The notes beneath the pieces were generated by a model, which worked only from the letters and a program-made list of their open reading frames with translations, searched no databases and was not told the DNA's origin. Below, piece after piece: positions 1 to 5,173 of a stretch of DNA of 5,393 nt. The translations under genes were made by a program, and so were the position numbers. The stretch lies in contig JADFHH010000150.1 in NCBI GenBank assembly GCA_022567275.1, forward strand, positions 1-5,393, in the 5' to 3' direction. Each line of letters begins with the position of its first letter. Within the stretch, counting starts at the first letter, position 1. Source of the DNA: Pseudomonadota bacterium. Its GTDB lineage: Bacteria; Pseudomonadota; Alphaproteobacteria; Rhizobiales; Methyloligellaceae.

Positions 1-320
1 CCTTGTTCCATCCCGGATACGGCGCCGACCGGCCCTCACCCGACGCTCCGGCCATTGTACCAAGACCCGAGGGCGAAGTGAGAGGTCGGGCGGGGGACGG
101 AAGGTTCCCAGAACGCCCACCAGGTGCGCCGGGGCACTTCGTGGGGGTCAGGGCTTCCCGTGGGGAACCGTAAGTCCTTTAATGAATGACAGGCGGTTAG
201 GAACTCGAGGGCCGTGTGGGCCATGGACCCGGCTTGCCGGACCGGTGAACGCCGTGAAAACTATTCCGAGGGCGCCGGAGCATCCTGCCATGGGTTGCAA
301 ATCCGACATCCGATTCGACA
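1..320. other. Gene-free GC-rich, hairpin-dense block, unidentified
   Basis: I see no supportable protein gene here. Open frames on both strands lack a ribosome binding site and resemble no family I recognise. The stretch is rich in short inverted repeats. GGTTCCC (103-109) pairs with GGGAACC (163-169). Inside that pair lies a local stem, 122-127 with 134-139, around a 6-nt loop. CCCGA (66-70 area) faces TCGGG (85-90 area). GGCC (210-213) pairs with GGCC (219-222), and CCGGC (229-233) with GCCGG (236-240). This density would fit a structured RNA or part of a mobile intron, but high GC alone also produces hairpins. I compared it from memory with RNase P RNA, 6S RNA, SRP RNA, tmRNA and the catalytic core of group II introns and found no convincing match. 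The block may continue beyond base 1. Confidence 0.4.
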
Positions 321-384
321 TTGGTGATCTGGTGAGTTGGTGATCTGGCGACCGATTGGATCACTCACCCAATCAGTAGATCAC
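321..384. repeat. Short direct repeat and bulged hairpin downstream of the exporter gene
   Basis: TTGGTGATCTGG occurs at 321-332 and again at 337-348, a perfect 12-bp direct repeat with a 16-bp period. GATCAC, the reverse complement of GTGATC in the repeat, follows at 359-364 and 379-384. Bases 331-345 fold back on 359-369 as an 11-bp stem with a 4-nt bulge and a 13-nt loop. A second, competing stem is GATTGG (354-359) with CCAATC (369-374). The hairpin starts 28 nt past the stop codon of the minus-strand exporter, so it could end or stabilise that transcript. No T-run follows it on the minus strand, so it is not a standard intrinsic terminator. Confidence 0.4.
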
Positions 385-396
385 GAAATCATGAGA

Positions 397-561
397 TCAA
401 TCCGTGGCGAGGTCAGCCATCACGTCGTCGGGGATGTCGAAATTGGCGGATACGGACTGGACGTCGTCGTGATCGTCGAGTTCGTCCATGAGCTTCATGA
501 TCTTGCGGGCCCCGTTTACATCCAAGGTCACCGTCGCGGACGCCACCATGGACAGGTCGGC
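397..561 (-). pseudogene. YebC/PmpR C-terminal fragment fused in frame to the exporter
   Basis: The last 54 codons of the exporter frame encode a peptide opening ADLSMVAS and containing KLMDELDDHDDVQSV and FDIPDDVM. This lines up without gaps against the C-terminal end of YebC as I remember it: E. coli has AELTMIPS, then RLIDMLEDCDDVQEV, then EISDEV. YebC/PmpR/TACO1 is a conserved cytoplasmic protein of about 240-250 residues linked to transcription control and to translation of difficult sequences. Only its last fifth is present, with no N-terminal part anywhere in the window. The exporter's final helix reaches ...AAIPLV (residues 496-501) and the YebC homology starts two residues later. The fragment keeps YebC's natural end and stop. 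It is probably a remnant of a recombination event; whether the tail has any function is unknown. Confidence 0.85.
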
Positions 562-2067
562 CGACACCAGCGGGATGGCCGCGGCGGAAACCAGCGTATA
601 CATGCCGAAGGCGTTGAGATAGCTGATCATGGCGGCCTGGCGGGCGATTTCTTCCGACAGCCTGGCGAGCGCTTCCACGCTATCGGTATTCCATGCCCCG
701 CTCACCCAGGGCAGCGCGAAGGGTTTGGAGAATGGCGTCGCCAGCTCCGTCATATACTCGTAATTCATCGCCGTGGAGCGCACGATTTCCGTGACGCTCA
801 GGGAAATAAACAGGCTGGAGCCGATATTGCGCAACAAATGATAGACCGAACTGGTTTCGTCCAGATGCTCCCGCTTCAGGGTGGAAAAGGTGATGACCGT
901 GAGCGGCACCCAGATCAACCCGACGGAGAAGCCCTGAATGATGCCGACATATACGAGCGCGTCGAAGGTGACATTGAGATCAAACGTCATCATCCAGAGT
1001 CCGGCGATCACCTGACATATGAACCCGGCCATAATCGATTTGCGGGGGTAACGCTGGCCGATGAACATGGCCGCGAAAAAGCCGGTCAGGGCGCCGATGC
1101 CGCGTGACCCCAGCACAAAGCCGATGAGCGATTCGGGGAAGCCCACGAGCTCGCGCAACATTCCGGGCAGGATCACCTGCGGGGTGAAGTTCAGCATGCC
1201 GTAAATCGTCACCAGTATGAGACCGATGGCATAGTTGCGGTTCGACAGCAGGCGCAGGTTGAGAAACGGCTTGTCCGTGGTCAGGGAGTGGATGATGAAG
1301 AGGTAAATGCTCAGCCCGGCGGCAAAAGTCGCAATTACGATCTCGGAGGAGTCGAACCAGTCGAGCCGCTGGCCGCGCGACATCACCAGCTGGGTACAGA
1401 TGATCGCGGCGGACAGTAACAAAAAGCCGCTCCAGTCGAGGCGCACATTACGCCGGGGAGGATCGGGCGGCAGCAGAGCGCGCATGGCGAGGGCGGAAAC
1501 CGCGCCCAGCGGAACAATGATGTAAAACGCCCAGCGCCAGTTATACAACTCGGCCATCACGCCGCCGATCATCGGCCCCGAGAGTGCGCCCACCACCACG
1601 CCCATGCCGTACAGGCCGATGGCCATGCCATGCTGGCGCCTGGGGAATGTGTCGAGGATGATGGCCTGCGCCAGGGGCGGCATCGGCGCTCCAGCAGTCC
1701 CTCGGATGATGCGCCAGAAAATCAGCGCTTCCAGAGAATCCGCCGTGCCGCAAAAATAGGTCGCGAGGGTGAAAACGCTGACGCTTGCCGCCAGCAGCGT
1801 GCGCCGGCCAAAGCGTCCCGCCAGCCAGCCGGTCATCGGCGTGGCCACCGCGGTGGCGAGAATGTTGAAGGTCATGATCCAGGAAATCTCGTCGGCGGTC
1901 GCCGACAGCGCGCCCTGCAGTTGCGGCAACACCGCCGACACGATCAGGATCGTGGTGGAGTAGAGCGTGGTGCCGGTCACGACCACCGCCAGAATGGCGA
2001 CACGCCGCGCCGGCGAGAGCCTCTCTTGCGCCGGTGCGCGGGGGGGGGTGGCGGCGTCAGCGGACAT
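397..2067 (-). CDS. DHA2-family (EmrB/QacA-type) 14-helix MFS drug exporter with a YebC-derived C-terminal tail
   Basis: This is a proton-driven inner-membrane exporter, expected to work with the HlyD-type adaptor encoded divergently at 2614. The 556-residue product has an N-terminal cytoplasmic segment (about 1-20) and then hydrophobic helices to about residue 501. MFS motif A is at 80-90 (GWLAGRFGRRT), motif B at 119-123 (RIIRG) and antiporter motif C at 154-169 (G156, G160, G164, P165, G168), followed by NWRW at 176-179. The usual DHA2 helix-1 signature LDxTIVNVALP is altered: Y36 stands where the acidic residue is expected. Residues 503-556 match the end of YebC/PmpR, so the exporter proper is about 500 residues, near normal length. 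The ATG at 2067 follows an in-frame stop; the nearest purine-rich stretch (AAGGG) is about 14 nt upstream, so initiation looks weak. A C9 run lies in codons 6-9. Substrate cannot be told from sequence. Confidence 0.93.
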   Translation of the reverse strand: MSADAATPPRAPAQERLSPARRVAILAVVVTGTTLYSTTILIVSAVLPQLQGALSATADEISWIMTFNILATAVATPMTGWLAGRFGRRTLLAASVSVFTLATYFCGTADSLEALIFWRIIRGTAGAPMPPLAQAIILDTFPRRQHGMAIGLYGMGVVVGALSGPMIGGVMAELYNWRWAFYIIVPLGAVSALAMRALLPPDPPRRNVRLDWSGFLLLSAAIICTQLVMSRGQRLDWFDSSEIVIATFAAGLSIYLFIIHSLTTDKPFLNLRLLSNRNYAIGLILVTIYGMLNFTPQVILPGMLRELVGFPESLIGFVLGSRGIGALTGFFAAMFIGQRYPRKSIMAGFICQVIAGLWMMTFDLNVTFDALVYVGIIQGFSVGLIWVPLTVITFSTLKREHLDETSSVYHLLRNIGSSLFISLSVTEIVRSTAMNYEYMTELATPFSKPFALPWVSGAWNTDSVEALARLSEEIARQAAMISYLNAFGMYTLVSAAAIPLVSADLSMVASATVTLDVNGARKIMKLMDELDDHDDVQSVSANFDIPDDVMADLATD

Positions 2068-2069
2068 GG

Positions 2070-2100
2070 TTGAAATCGTAACCCTTCATACTGTATGCTA
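2070..2100. promoter_or_regulatory. Overlapping divergent promoters with a CATAC-T-GTATG palindrome
   Basis: For the plus-strand marR operon, TTGAAA (2070-2075) and TATGCT (2094-2099) form a sigma70-like pair 18 bp apart, which would start transcription near 2106. For the minus-strand exporter, TTGGTA (complement of 2119-2124) and TAGCAT (complement of 2095-2100) are also 18 bp apart, so both -10 boxes occupy the same bases. A perfect 11-bp palindrome, CATACTGTATG (2087-2097), overlaps them, and TATGC is repeated in tandem at 2094-2103. This stretch is visibly more AT-rich than its surroundings. The -10 matches are only 4 of 6, so the assignment is tentative. Confidence 0.4.
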
Positions 2101-2104
2101 TGCA

Positions 2105-2122
2105 ATAGTAACCATGCTTACC
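2105..2122. promoter_or_regulatory. Candidate MarR operator palindrome
   Basis: GTAACCATGCTTAC (2108-2121) is a palindrome with a single mismatched pair (GTAA-c-CATG-c-TTAC). It sits just downstream of the predicted marR start of transcription and inside the spacer of the predicted exporter promoter, where a bound dimer would block both. The left half, ATAGTAACC (2105-2113), is echoed exactly 30 bp away as ATCGTAACC (2075-2083), about three helical turns, so the repressor may contact two sites on one DNA face. MarR proteins typically bind such 14-20 bp palindromes in divergent gaps. The assignment is by position and symmetry only. Confidence 0.4.
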
Positions 2123-2141
2123 AATTCTTGCGAGGAAAATC

Positions 2142-2606
2142 TTGCCGCCGAGCGATGAACGATATCTCGGGTTTCTGATTACCGATTGCGGCCGGCTCCA
2201 GCGCACCGTGTTCGACCGCCGGGTGCGCGCGCTCGGGCTGACGCGCTCGCAATGGCTGGTGCTGCGCCGCCTGGACCGCAATCCGGGCGCGGCGCAATCG
2301 GAACTCGCGGATATGCTGGAGGTTGAAAAAGCCACCGCCGGCCGGCTGATCGACAAGCTGGAGGAAAATGGCTGGGTGGAACGGCGCGCCGACTCCGCCG
2401 ACCGGCGCATCAAGCGCATCCACATGACGCAAAAGGGCGAGGAAATGAACCGGGTCATTCGCCCGATCGCCCGCGCCATGGTCGAAGACGCTTTATCGGG
2501 CCTGAGCGCCAGGGAGCGTGAAAAATTAACCGATATGATGATCGCGGTGAAGCGCCGGCTCCAGGCGATGGCGGCGGAGCCCGCGCCCGTGAGAGAGAAA
2601 GGGTAG
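2142..2606 (+). CDS. MarR-family transcriptional repressor
   Basis: This is a dimeric winged-helix DNA-binding protein expected to repress the divergent exporter and its own operon until an effector binds. The 154-residue product has an N-terminal dimerisation helix (about 5-30) and the typical L33-T-R-S-Q-W segment. A helix-turn-helix spans about 52-78, with recognition helix near 62-74 (EKATAGRLIDKLE). The wing is at 80-99 and carries the family signature D87-R-R followed by M95-T. C-terminal helices (about 102-146) complete the dimer interface. Length is typical. The start is TTG at 2142, chosen because GAGGA (2132-2136) lies 5 nt upstream and no ATG is suitably placed. A lone cysteine, C16, is present, but there is no evidence for redox sensing. 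The stop is 7 bp before the adaptor gene. The organisation resembles EmrR ahead of emrA. Confidence 0.93.
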   Translation: MPPSDERYLGFLITDCGRLQRTVFDRRVRALGLTRSQWLVLRRLDRNPGAAQSELADMLEVEKATAGRLIDKLEENGWVERRADSADRRIKRIHMTQKGEEMNRVIRPIARAMVEDALSGLSAREREKLTDMMIAVKRRLQAMAAEPAPVREKG

Positions 2607-2613
2607 CCAGCCT

Positions 2614-3675
2614 GTGCGCCGCAAAATCATCAGGGTGCTGTTGCTGGGCGTCGTGCCGGTCATCGCCGCGCTCATCGCCACCGGGTACTGGCTGCGCGGC
2701 GCGCGTTATGTGGTGACGCAAAACGCCTATGTGAAAACCGACATTGCCATGCTGGCGGCGGAGGTGTCCGGCAGGGTGGTCGAGGTGCGCGCCCGGGCGC
2801 ATATGCACATCGAGGCCGGCGACGTGCTGGTGAAGATCGATCGAACCCCCTTCGAGCTGGTGCTGGCGCGCGTGCAAGCGGAACTGGACGCCGCGCGCCA
2901 GCAGGTGGAAACCCTGCGCGCAACCCTCGCCGAAGCGCGCTTCGAGATGAAAGACGCACAAGACCAGGCGGCCTATTACGACAAGCGTTTCGCGCGCCAG
3001 ATCGAGTTGCTGAAACGCGGCATCGTTTCGGGCGCCAGGCATGACGAACTGGAGAACGACGCCAAGTCGGCGCAAGACAAGGTCATCATGGCGCGCCAGA
3101 AAATCCGCCGCGTGCTGGCCTCGCTTGGCGGCGTGCCGGACCGCGGAACGGATGAACACCCGCTGGTGCGCGCCATGCTGGCCGCGGTGCAGAGTGCGAA
3201 GCTCGATCTGGAGCGCACGTCGGTCAAGGCGCCCGCGAGCGGCATCATCGTCACCGTCCCGCTGGTCGCGGGCGAGCAGATTTCCGCCAATAAACCTTTG
3301 TTCGCGATCGTCACCGACACCCCGCCCTGGGTGGACGCCAATTTCAAGGAGACCAAACTCACTTATGTGCGGGCCGGGCAGAGCGCGACCATCGAGCTCG
3401 ACATCTATCCCGGCGTGATCTGGCAGGGAGAGGTGAAAAGCATCTCTCCCGCGACCGGCGCGGAATTCGCGCTGCTGCCGCCGCAAAATGCGTCCGGCAA
3501 CTGGGTCAAGGTGGTGCAGCGCCTGCCGGTGCGGCTGCGCCTGACGCCAAGGAAAAACATGCCCCCCTTGCGCGCCGGCATGACCGCGACCGTCACCATC
3601 GACACCGGCCGGGAAAGCTCGTTAAGCGATTTCCTGGGCAGACTGGGCGCGGTCGCGAAGGGGGCGTTGCCTTGA
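2614..3675 (+). CDS. EmrA-type HlyD-family membrane-fusion (periplasmic adaptor) protein
   Basis: This protein is anchored in the inner membrane and spans the periplasm to link an MFS pump to an outer-membrane channel. The 353-residue product has one N-terminal membrane helix (about 8-27). The first half of the barrel-sandwich (lipoyl-like) domain is about 48-76 (AEVSGRVVEV... to D76). A coiled-coil hairpin runs about 80-200, and the second lipoyl half starts at V204-K-A-P-A-S-G. The EmrA/AaeA hallmarks W239-V-D-A-N-F-K-E-T and S278-PATGAEFALLPPQNASGNW-297 sit in the C-terminal beta-barrel region. The start is GTG at 2614, with AGAAAGGG about 10 nt upstream and marR ending 7 bp before, so the two genes are surely co-transcribed. 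The partner is most likely the divergent DHA2 exporter. No TolC-like gene is in the window. Confidence 0.93.
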   Translation: MRRKIIRVLLLGVVPVIAALIATGYWLRGARYVVTQNAYVKTDIAMLAAEVSGRVVEVRARAHMHIEAGDVLVKIDRTPFELVLARVQAELDAARQQVETLRATLAEARFEMKDAQDQAAYYDKRFARQIELLKRGIVSGARHDELENDAKSAQDKVIMARQKIRRVLASLGGVPDRGTDEHPLVRAMLAAVQSAKLDLERTSVKAPASGIIVTVPLVAGEQISANKPLFAIVTDTPPWVDANFKETKLTYVRAGQSATIELDIYPGVIWQGEVKSISPATGAEFALLPPQNASGNWVKVVQRLPVRLRLTPRKNMPPLRAGMTATVTIDTGRESSLSDFLGRLGAVAKGALP

Positions 3676-3811
3676 GGCGTGAATCACCTCTCCCTGGTGG
3701 AAAGAGGGAGCTATGCCAACGGTGTTGGAGATTGACTCACCGTCCTGTCCGATCCCGTCACCCCGGTCCCCGAATTCGTCATTACCGCCCCCTTCGTCTT
3801 TCTTCCCCTAT

Positions 3812-3843
3812 CGTCATGCTCGGATTTATTCCGAGCATCCAAT
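3812..3843 (+). repeat. REP-like palindromic element, copy 1
   Basis: A perfect 9-bp stem, ATGCTCGGA (3816-3824) with TCCGAGCAT (3830-3838), encloses the loop TTTAT and is flanked by CGTC on the left and CCAAT on the right. Its form (CGTCATGC, then C/G-rich arms, then GCATCCA) resembles the dispersed intergenic palindromes common in alphaproteobacterial genomes. A second copy lies 26 bp downstream in opposite orientation. Such elements are usually non-autonomous and may affect transcript ends, but no function can be assigned from one locus. Confidence 0.75.
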
Positions 3844-3869
3844 CCACCTATCGGCCTGTAACAACCGGC

Positions 3870-3901
3870 ATTGGACCCTCGGAATAAATCCGAGGGTGAC
3901 G
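3870..3901 (-). repeat. REP-like palindromic element, copy 2 (inverted)
   Basis: A perfect 9-bp stem, ACCCTCGGA (3875-3883) with TCCGAGGGT (3889-3897), encloses the loop ATAAA, which is the reverse complement of copy 1's loop. Read on the minus strand it matches copy 1 at 28 of 32 positions, including the CGTCA and CCAAT flanks. All four differences fall in the stem as paired changes (TG/CA versus CC/GG), so base pairing is preserved. Together the two copies could fold as one long hairpin with a 26-nt apical loop. Confidence 0.75.
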
Positions 3902-3913
3902 GGAGGAGAGAAC

Positions 3914-3979
3914 ATGCGGCTACACAAAACACGCCGCTATATCCAGGCGCCGCTTCGCGCTAACATACCGGAGTTTTGA
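3914..3979 (+). CDS. Possible 21-residue leader peptide upstream of cfa
   Basis: The ATG at 3914 is preceded by an excellent Shine-Dalgarno, GGGAGGAG (3901-3908), 5 nt away, better than most real genes in this window. The frame runs 21 codons to TGA (3977-3979). The peptide is strongly basic (R2, K5, R7, R8, R15), has no hydrophobic helix, and resembles nothing I recognise. Its stop codon forms the first bases of the hairpin at 3977-3996, 34 nt before the preferred cfa ATG. This arrangement would suit translational coupling or a leader peptide. The frame is short and could be chance, and the Shine-Dalgarno directly abuts a repeat copy. Confidence 0.3.
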   Translation: MRLHKTRRYIQAPLRANIPEF

Positions 3980-3996
3980 CCCCGACAAGGGGGTCA
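3977..3996 (+). promoter_or_regulatory. 7-bp hairpin at the cfa translation start
   Basis: TGACCCC (3977-3983) pairs perfectly with GGGGTCA (3990-3996) across the loop GACAAG. The 5' arm begins with the stop codon of the possible leader frame. The 3' arm buries the G-rich stretch that could act as Shine-Dalgarno for the upstream in-frame ATG at 3998. There is no T-run, so it is not an intrinsic terminator. It may tune cfa translation or favour the start at 4013. Confidence 0.45.
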
Positions 3997-4001
3997 TATG
4001 C

Positions 4002-4006
4002 AGGAG
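4002..4006 (+). promoter_or_regulatory. Shine-Dalgarno AGGAG deciding the cfa start
   Basis: AGGAG lies 6 nt before the ATG at 4013 and outside the adjacent hairpin. The competing in-frame ATG at 3998 has only an AAGGGGG stretch 4 nt upstream, most of which is paired in that hairpin. Starting at 4013 gives 381 residues, against 382 for E. coli Cfa. Both points favour 4013. Confidence 0.6.
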
Positions 4007-4012
4007 AACGCG

Positions 4013-5158
4013 ATGTTTCAGCGGCTGGTTGCAGGGCGTCTGGGTCAGCTCGGGGTGCAGATCGAGACCACGGGGAGCCGGGCGGTTTTCAGCTTCAATA
4101 CCGGCGAGAGTTTTGATATGGAAGTGCTCAGTCCGCAGCTTTGGCGCGACTGGGTGCTTCGCGGTTCGTACGGTCTGGGCGAAACCTATGTCGACAAAAA
4201 GTGGGACATCGAACCGGACCGGCTGGAGCCGTTTATCCGCGCCCTGATGCAGCACGGGACGGCGGAATTGCGATACATCGAAAAACTCCGTCATTCGATT
4301 GCGCGCAGGCTGGGACGGGGCCACGACGCCAACGATCCCGCCAGCAGCCACGCCCAATCCTCGCATCACTACGAGCGCGGCAACGAATTGTTCGAATCAT
4401 TCCTCGATGAAAACATGGTCTATACCTGCGCCTTTTTCGACGATGTGGACTGGGATCTCGAAACCGCGCAGCGCCGCAAGACCGAGGTGACCCTGGACCG
4501 GCTCGATCTGTTCCAGGGCGCCCGTCTGCTCGATATCGGCTGCGGCTGGGGTGCGACCGTCATCGAGGCCGCCCGGCGCGGCGCCGAAGCCACCGGCATC
4601 ACCCTCGCGGCGCAGCAGATCGAACTGGCGCGGCTGCGCGCCGCCGAACAGCAGATGAAGGCCGAGTTCGAGGTCGCCGACTACCGCGTCTTCGCACAGC
4701 AGCATGCCGGCGCGTTCGACCGGATCGTGTCGATCGGCATGTTCGAGGCTGTCGGGCGGCGCCAGTTCGATACATTCTTCGAGGCCATCCGCACGCTGCT
4801 CAGGCCCGGCGGCAAGGCGCTGGTGCATTCGATGGTGGACTGGCCGTTCGGCCCGATCATTCCCTGGCTGGAGCGCTACATCTTTCCCGGCGGCGAGGTG
4901 CCCAGGACCCATGACATGATCGCATCGCCGGCGCGCGCCGGACTGCGCATCGAGGCCGGACCGTACCGGCACTCCGGCCTGAACTATGCGCTGACGCTGT
5001 CCCACTGGCGGACACGTTTCCTGGCCAACTATCCGGCGCTGGACCACGACAAATATCCCGAGCGTTTCAAACGGCTGTGGCTGCTTTACCTCGCGGGATG
5101 CGAGGCCGCCTTTCGCGGCACGACGCTGCACACCGTGCAGATCGTGTATCGGCGATAA
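4013..5158 (+). CDS. cfa: Cyclopropane-fatty-acyl-phospholipid synthase family methyltransferase
   Basis: Enzymes of this family act at the cytoplasmic face of the inner membrane. They use S-adenosylmethionine to put a methylene bridge across the cis double bond of phospholipid acyl chains, which makes membranes more resistant to acid, solvent and stationary-phase stress. The 381-residue product has an N-terminal lipid-binding region (about 1-100), the entry motif SHHYERGNELF (117-127), C139 in MVYTCAFF, and the SAM-binding loop LLDIGCGWG (172-180). Further on are GMFEAVG (242-248, E245), H272 and Y325 in LNYALTL. Against E. coli, C139, E245, H272 and Y325 match active-site residues C139, E239, H266 and Y317. 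The histidine usual after the glutamate is A246, and I268 is replaced by M274. An in-frame ATG at 3998 would add five residues. A related fatty-acid methyltransferase activity cannot be excluded. Confidence 0.9.
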   Translation: MFQRLVAGRLGQLGVQIETTGSRAVFSFNTGESFDMEVLSPQLWRDWVLRGSYGLGETYVDKKWDIEPDRLEPFIRALMQHGTAELRYIEKLRHSIARRLGRGHDANDPASSHAQSSHHYERGNELFESFLDENMVYTCAFFDDVDWDLETAQRRKTEVTLDRLDLFQGARLLDIGCGWGATVIEAARRGAEATGITLAAQQIELARLRAAEQQMKAEFEVADYRVFAQQHAGAFDRIVSIGMFEAVGRRQFDTFFEAIRTLLRPGGKALVHSMVDWPFGPIIPWLERYIFPGGEVPRTHDMIASPARAGLRIEAGPYRHSGLNYALTLSHWRTRFLANYPALDHDKYPERFKRLWLLYLAGCEAAFRGTTLHTVQIVYRR

Positions 5159-5173
5159 TGGCTATGGGCGACC

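Larger units (their letters stand above)
3676..4012. other. 337-bp intergenic region between the adaptor gene and cfa
   Basis: It contains no conventional gene. A weak hairpin close behind the adaptor gene pairs CTCCCT (3690-3695) with AGGGAG (3705-3710) around a 9-nt loop. It has no T-run, so it is at most a poor terminator. Then come about 100 bp without recognisable signals, an inverted pair of REP-like palindromes (3812-3843 and 3870-3901), a possible 21-codon leader frame (3914-3979), and a hairpin (3977-3996) next to the cfa start. I could not identify a convincing sigma70 promoter for cfa. Longer open frames crossing this region are artefacts of the repeats. Confidence 0.6.

Noticed and set aside
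36..224. 62-codon minus-strand open frame in the unidentified block
   Set aside because: No Shine-Dalgarno before its ATG, low-complexity Pro/Trp/Ser-rich composition, no recognisable family, and it overlaps the hairpins. More likely a chance frame.
180..330. Resemblance to the 3' part of RNase P RNA (AATGAATGAC, ACCCGGCTT) and to the tmRNA start (GATTCGACATTGG)
   Set aside because: Only short strings match. The conserved core elements of either RNA (the GGAAAGTCC-type core, AGAACCCGGCTTA, acceptor stem, tag-encoding frame) are missing or wrongly placed.
223..333. Short plus-strand frame of about 35 codons starting at ATG 223
   Set aside because: No ribosome binding site and no recognisable motif. 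It merely runs through the hairpin-rich block.
337..1107. 256-codon plus-strand open frame opposite the exporter gene
   Set aside because: It is antisense to a clear MFS coding sequence, and its composition (His/Arg/Gly/Asp-rich) is that of a high-GC shadow frame.
2455..3486. 343-codon minus-strand open frame opposite marR and the adaptor gene
   Set aside because: The plus strand encodes two clear protein families. The antisense frame has no motif, no ribosome binding site of note, and a shadow-like His/Arg-rich composition.
3690..3710. Hairpin after the adaptor gene as an intrinsic terminator
   Set aside because: The stem is only 6 bp with a 9-nt loop and no T-run follows on the plus strand. 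Too weak to call.
3713..3979. Reading frames of 71 and 88 codons running through the REP-like repeats
   Set aside because: Much of their sequence is translated palindrome. Only the last 21 codons (from 3914) have a credible start signal, and those are listed separately.
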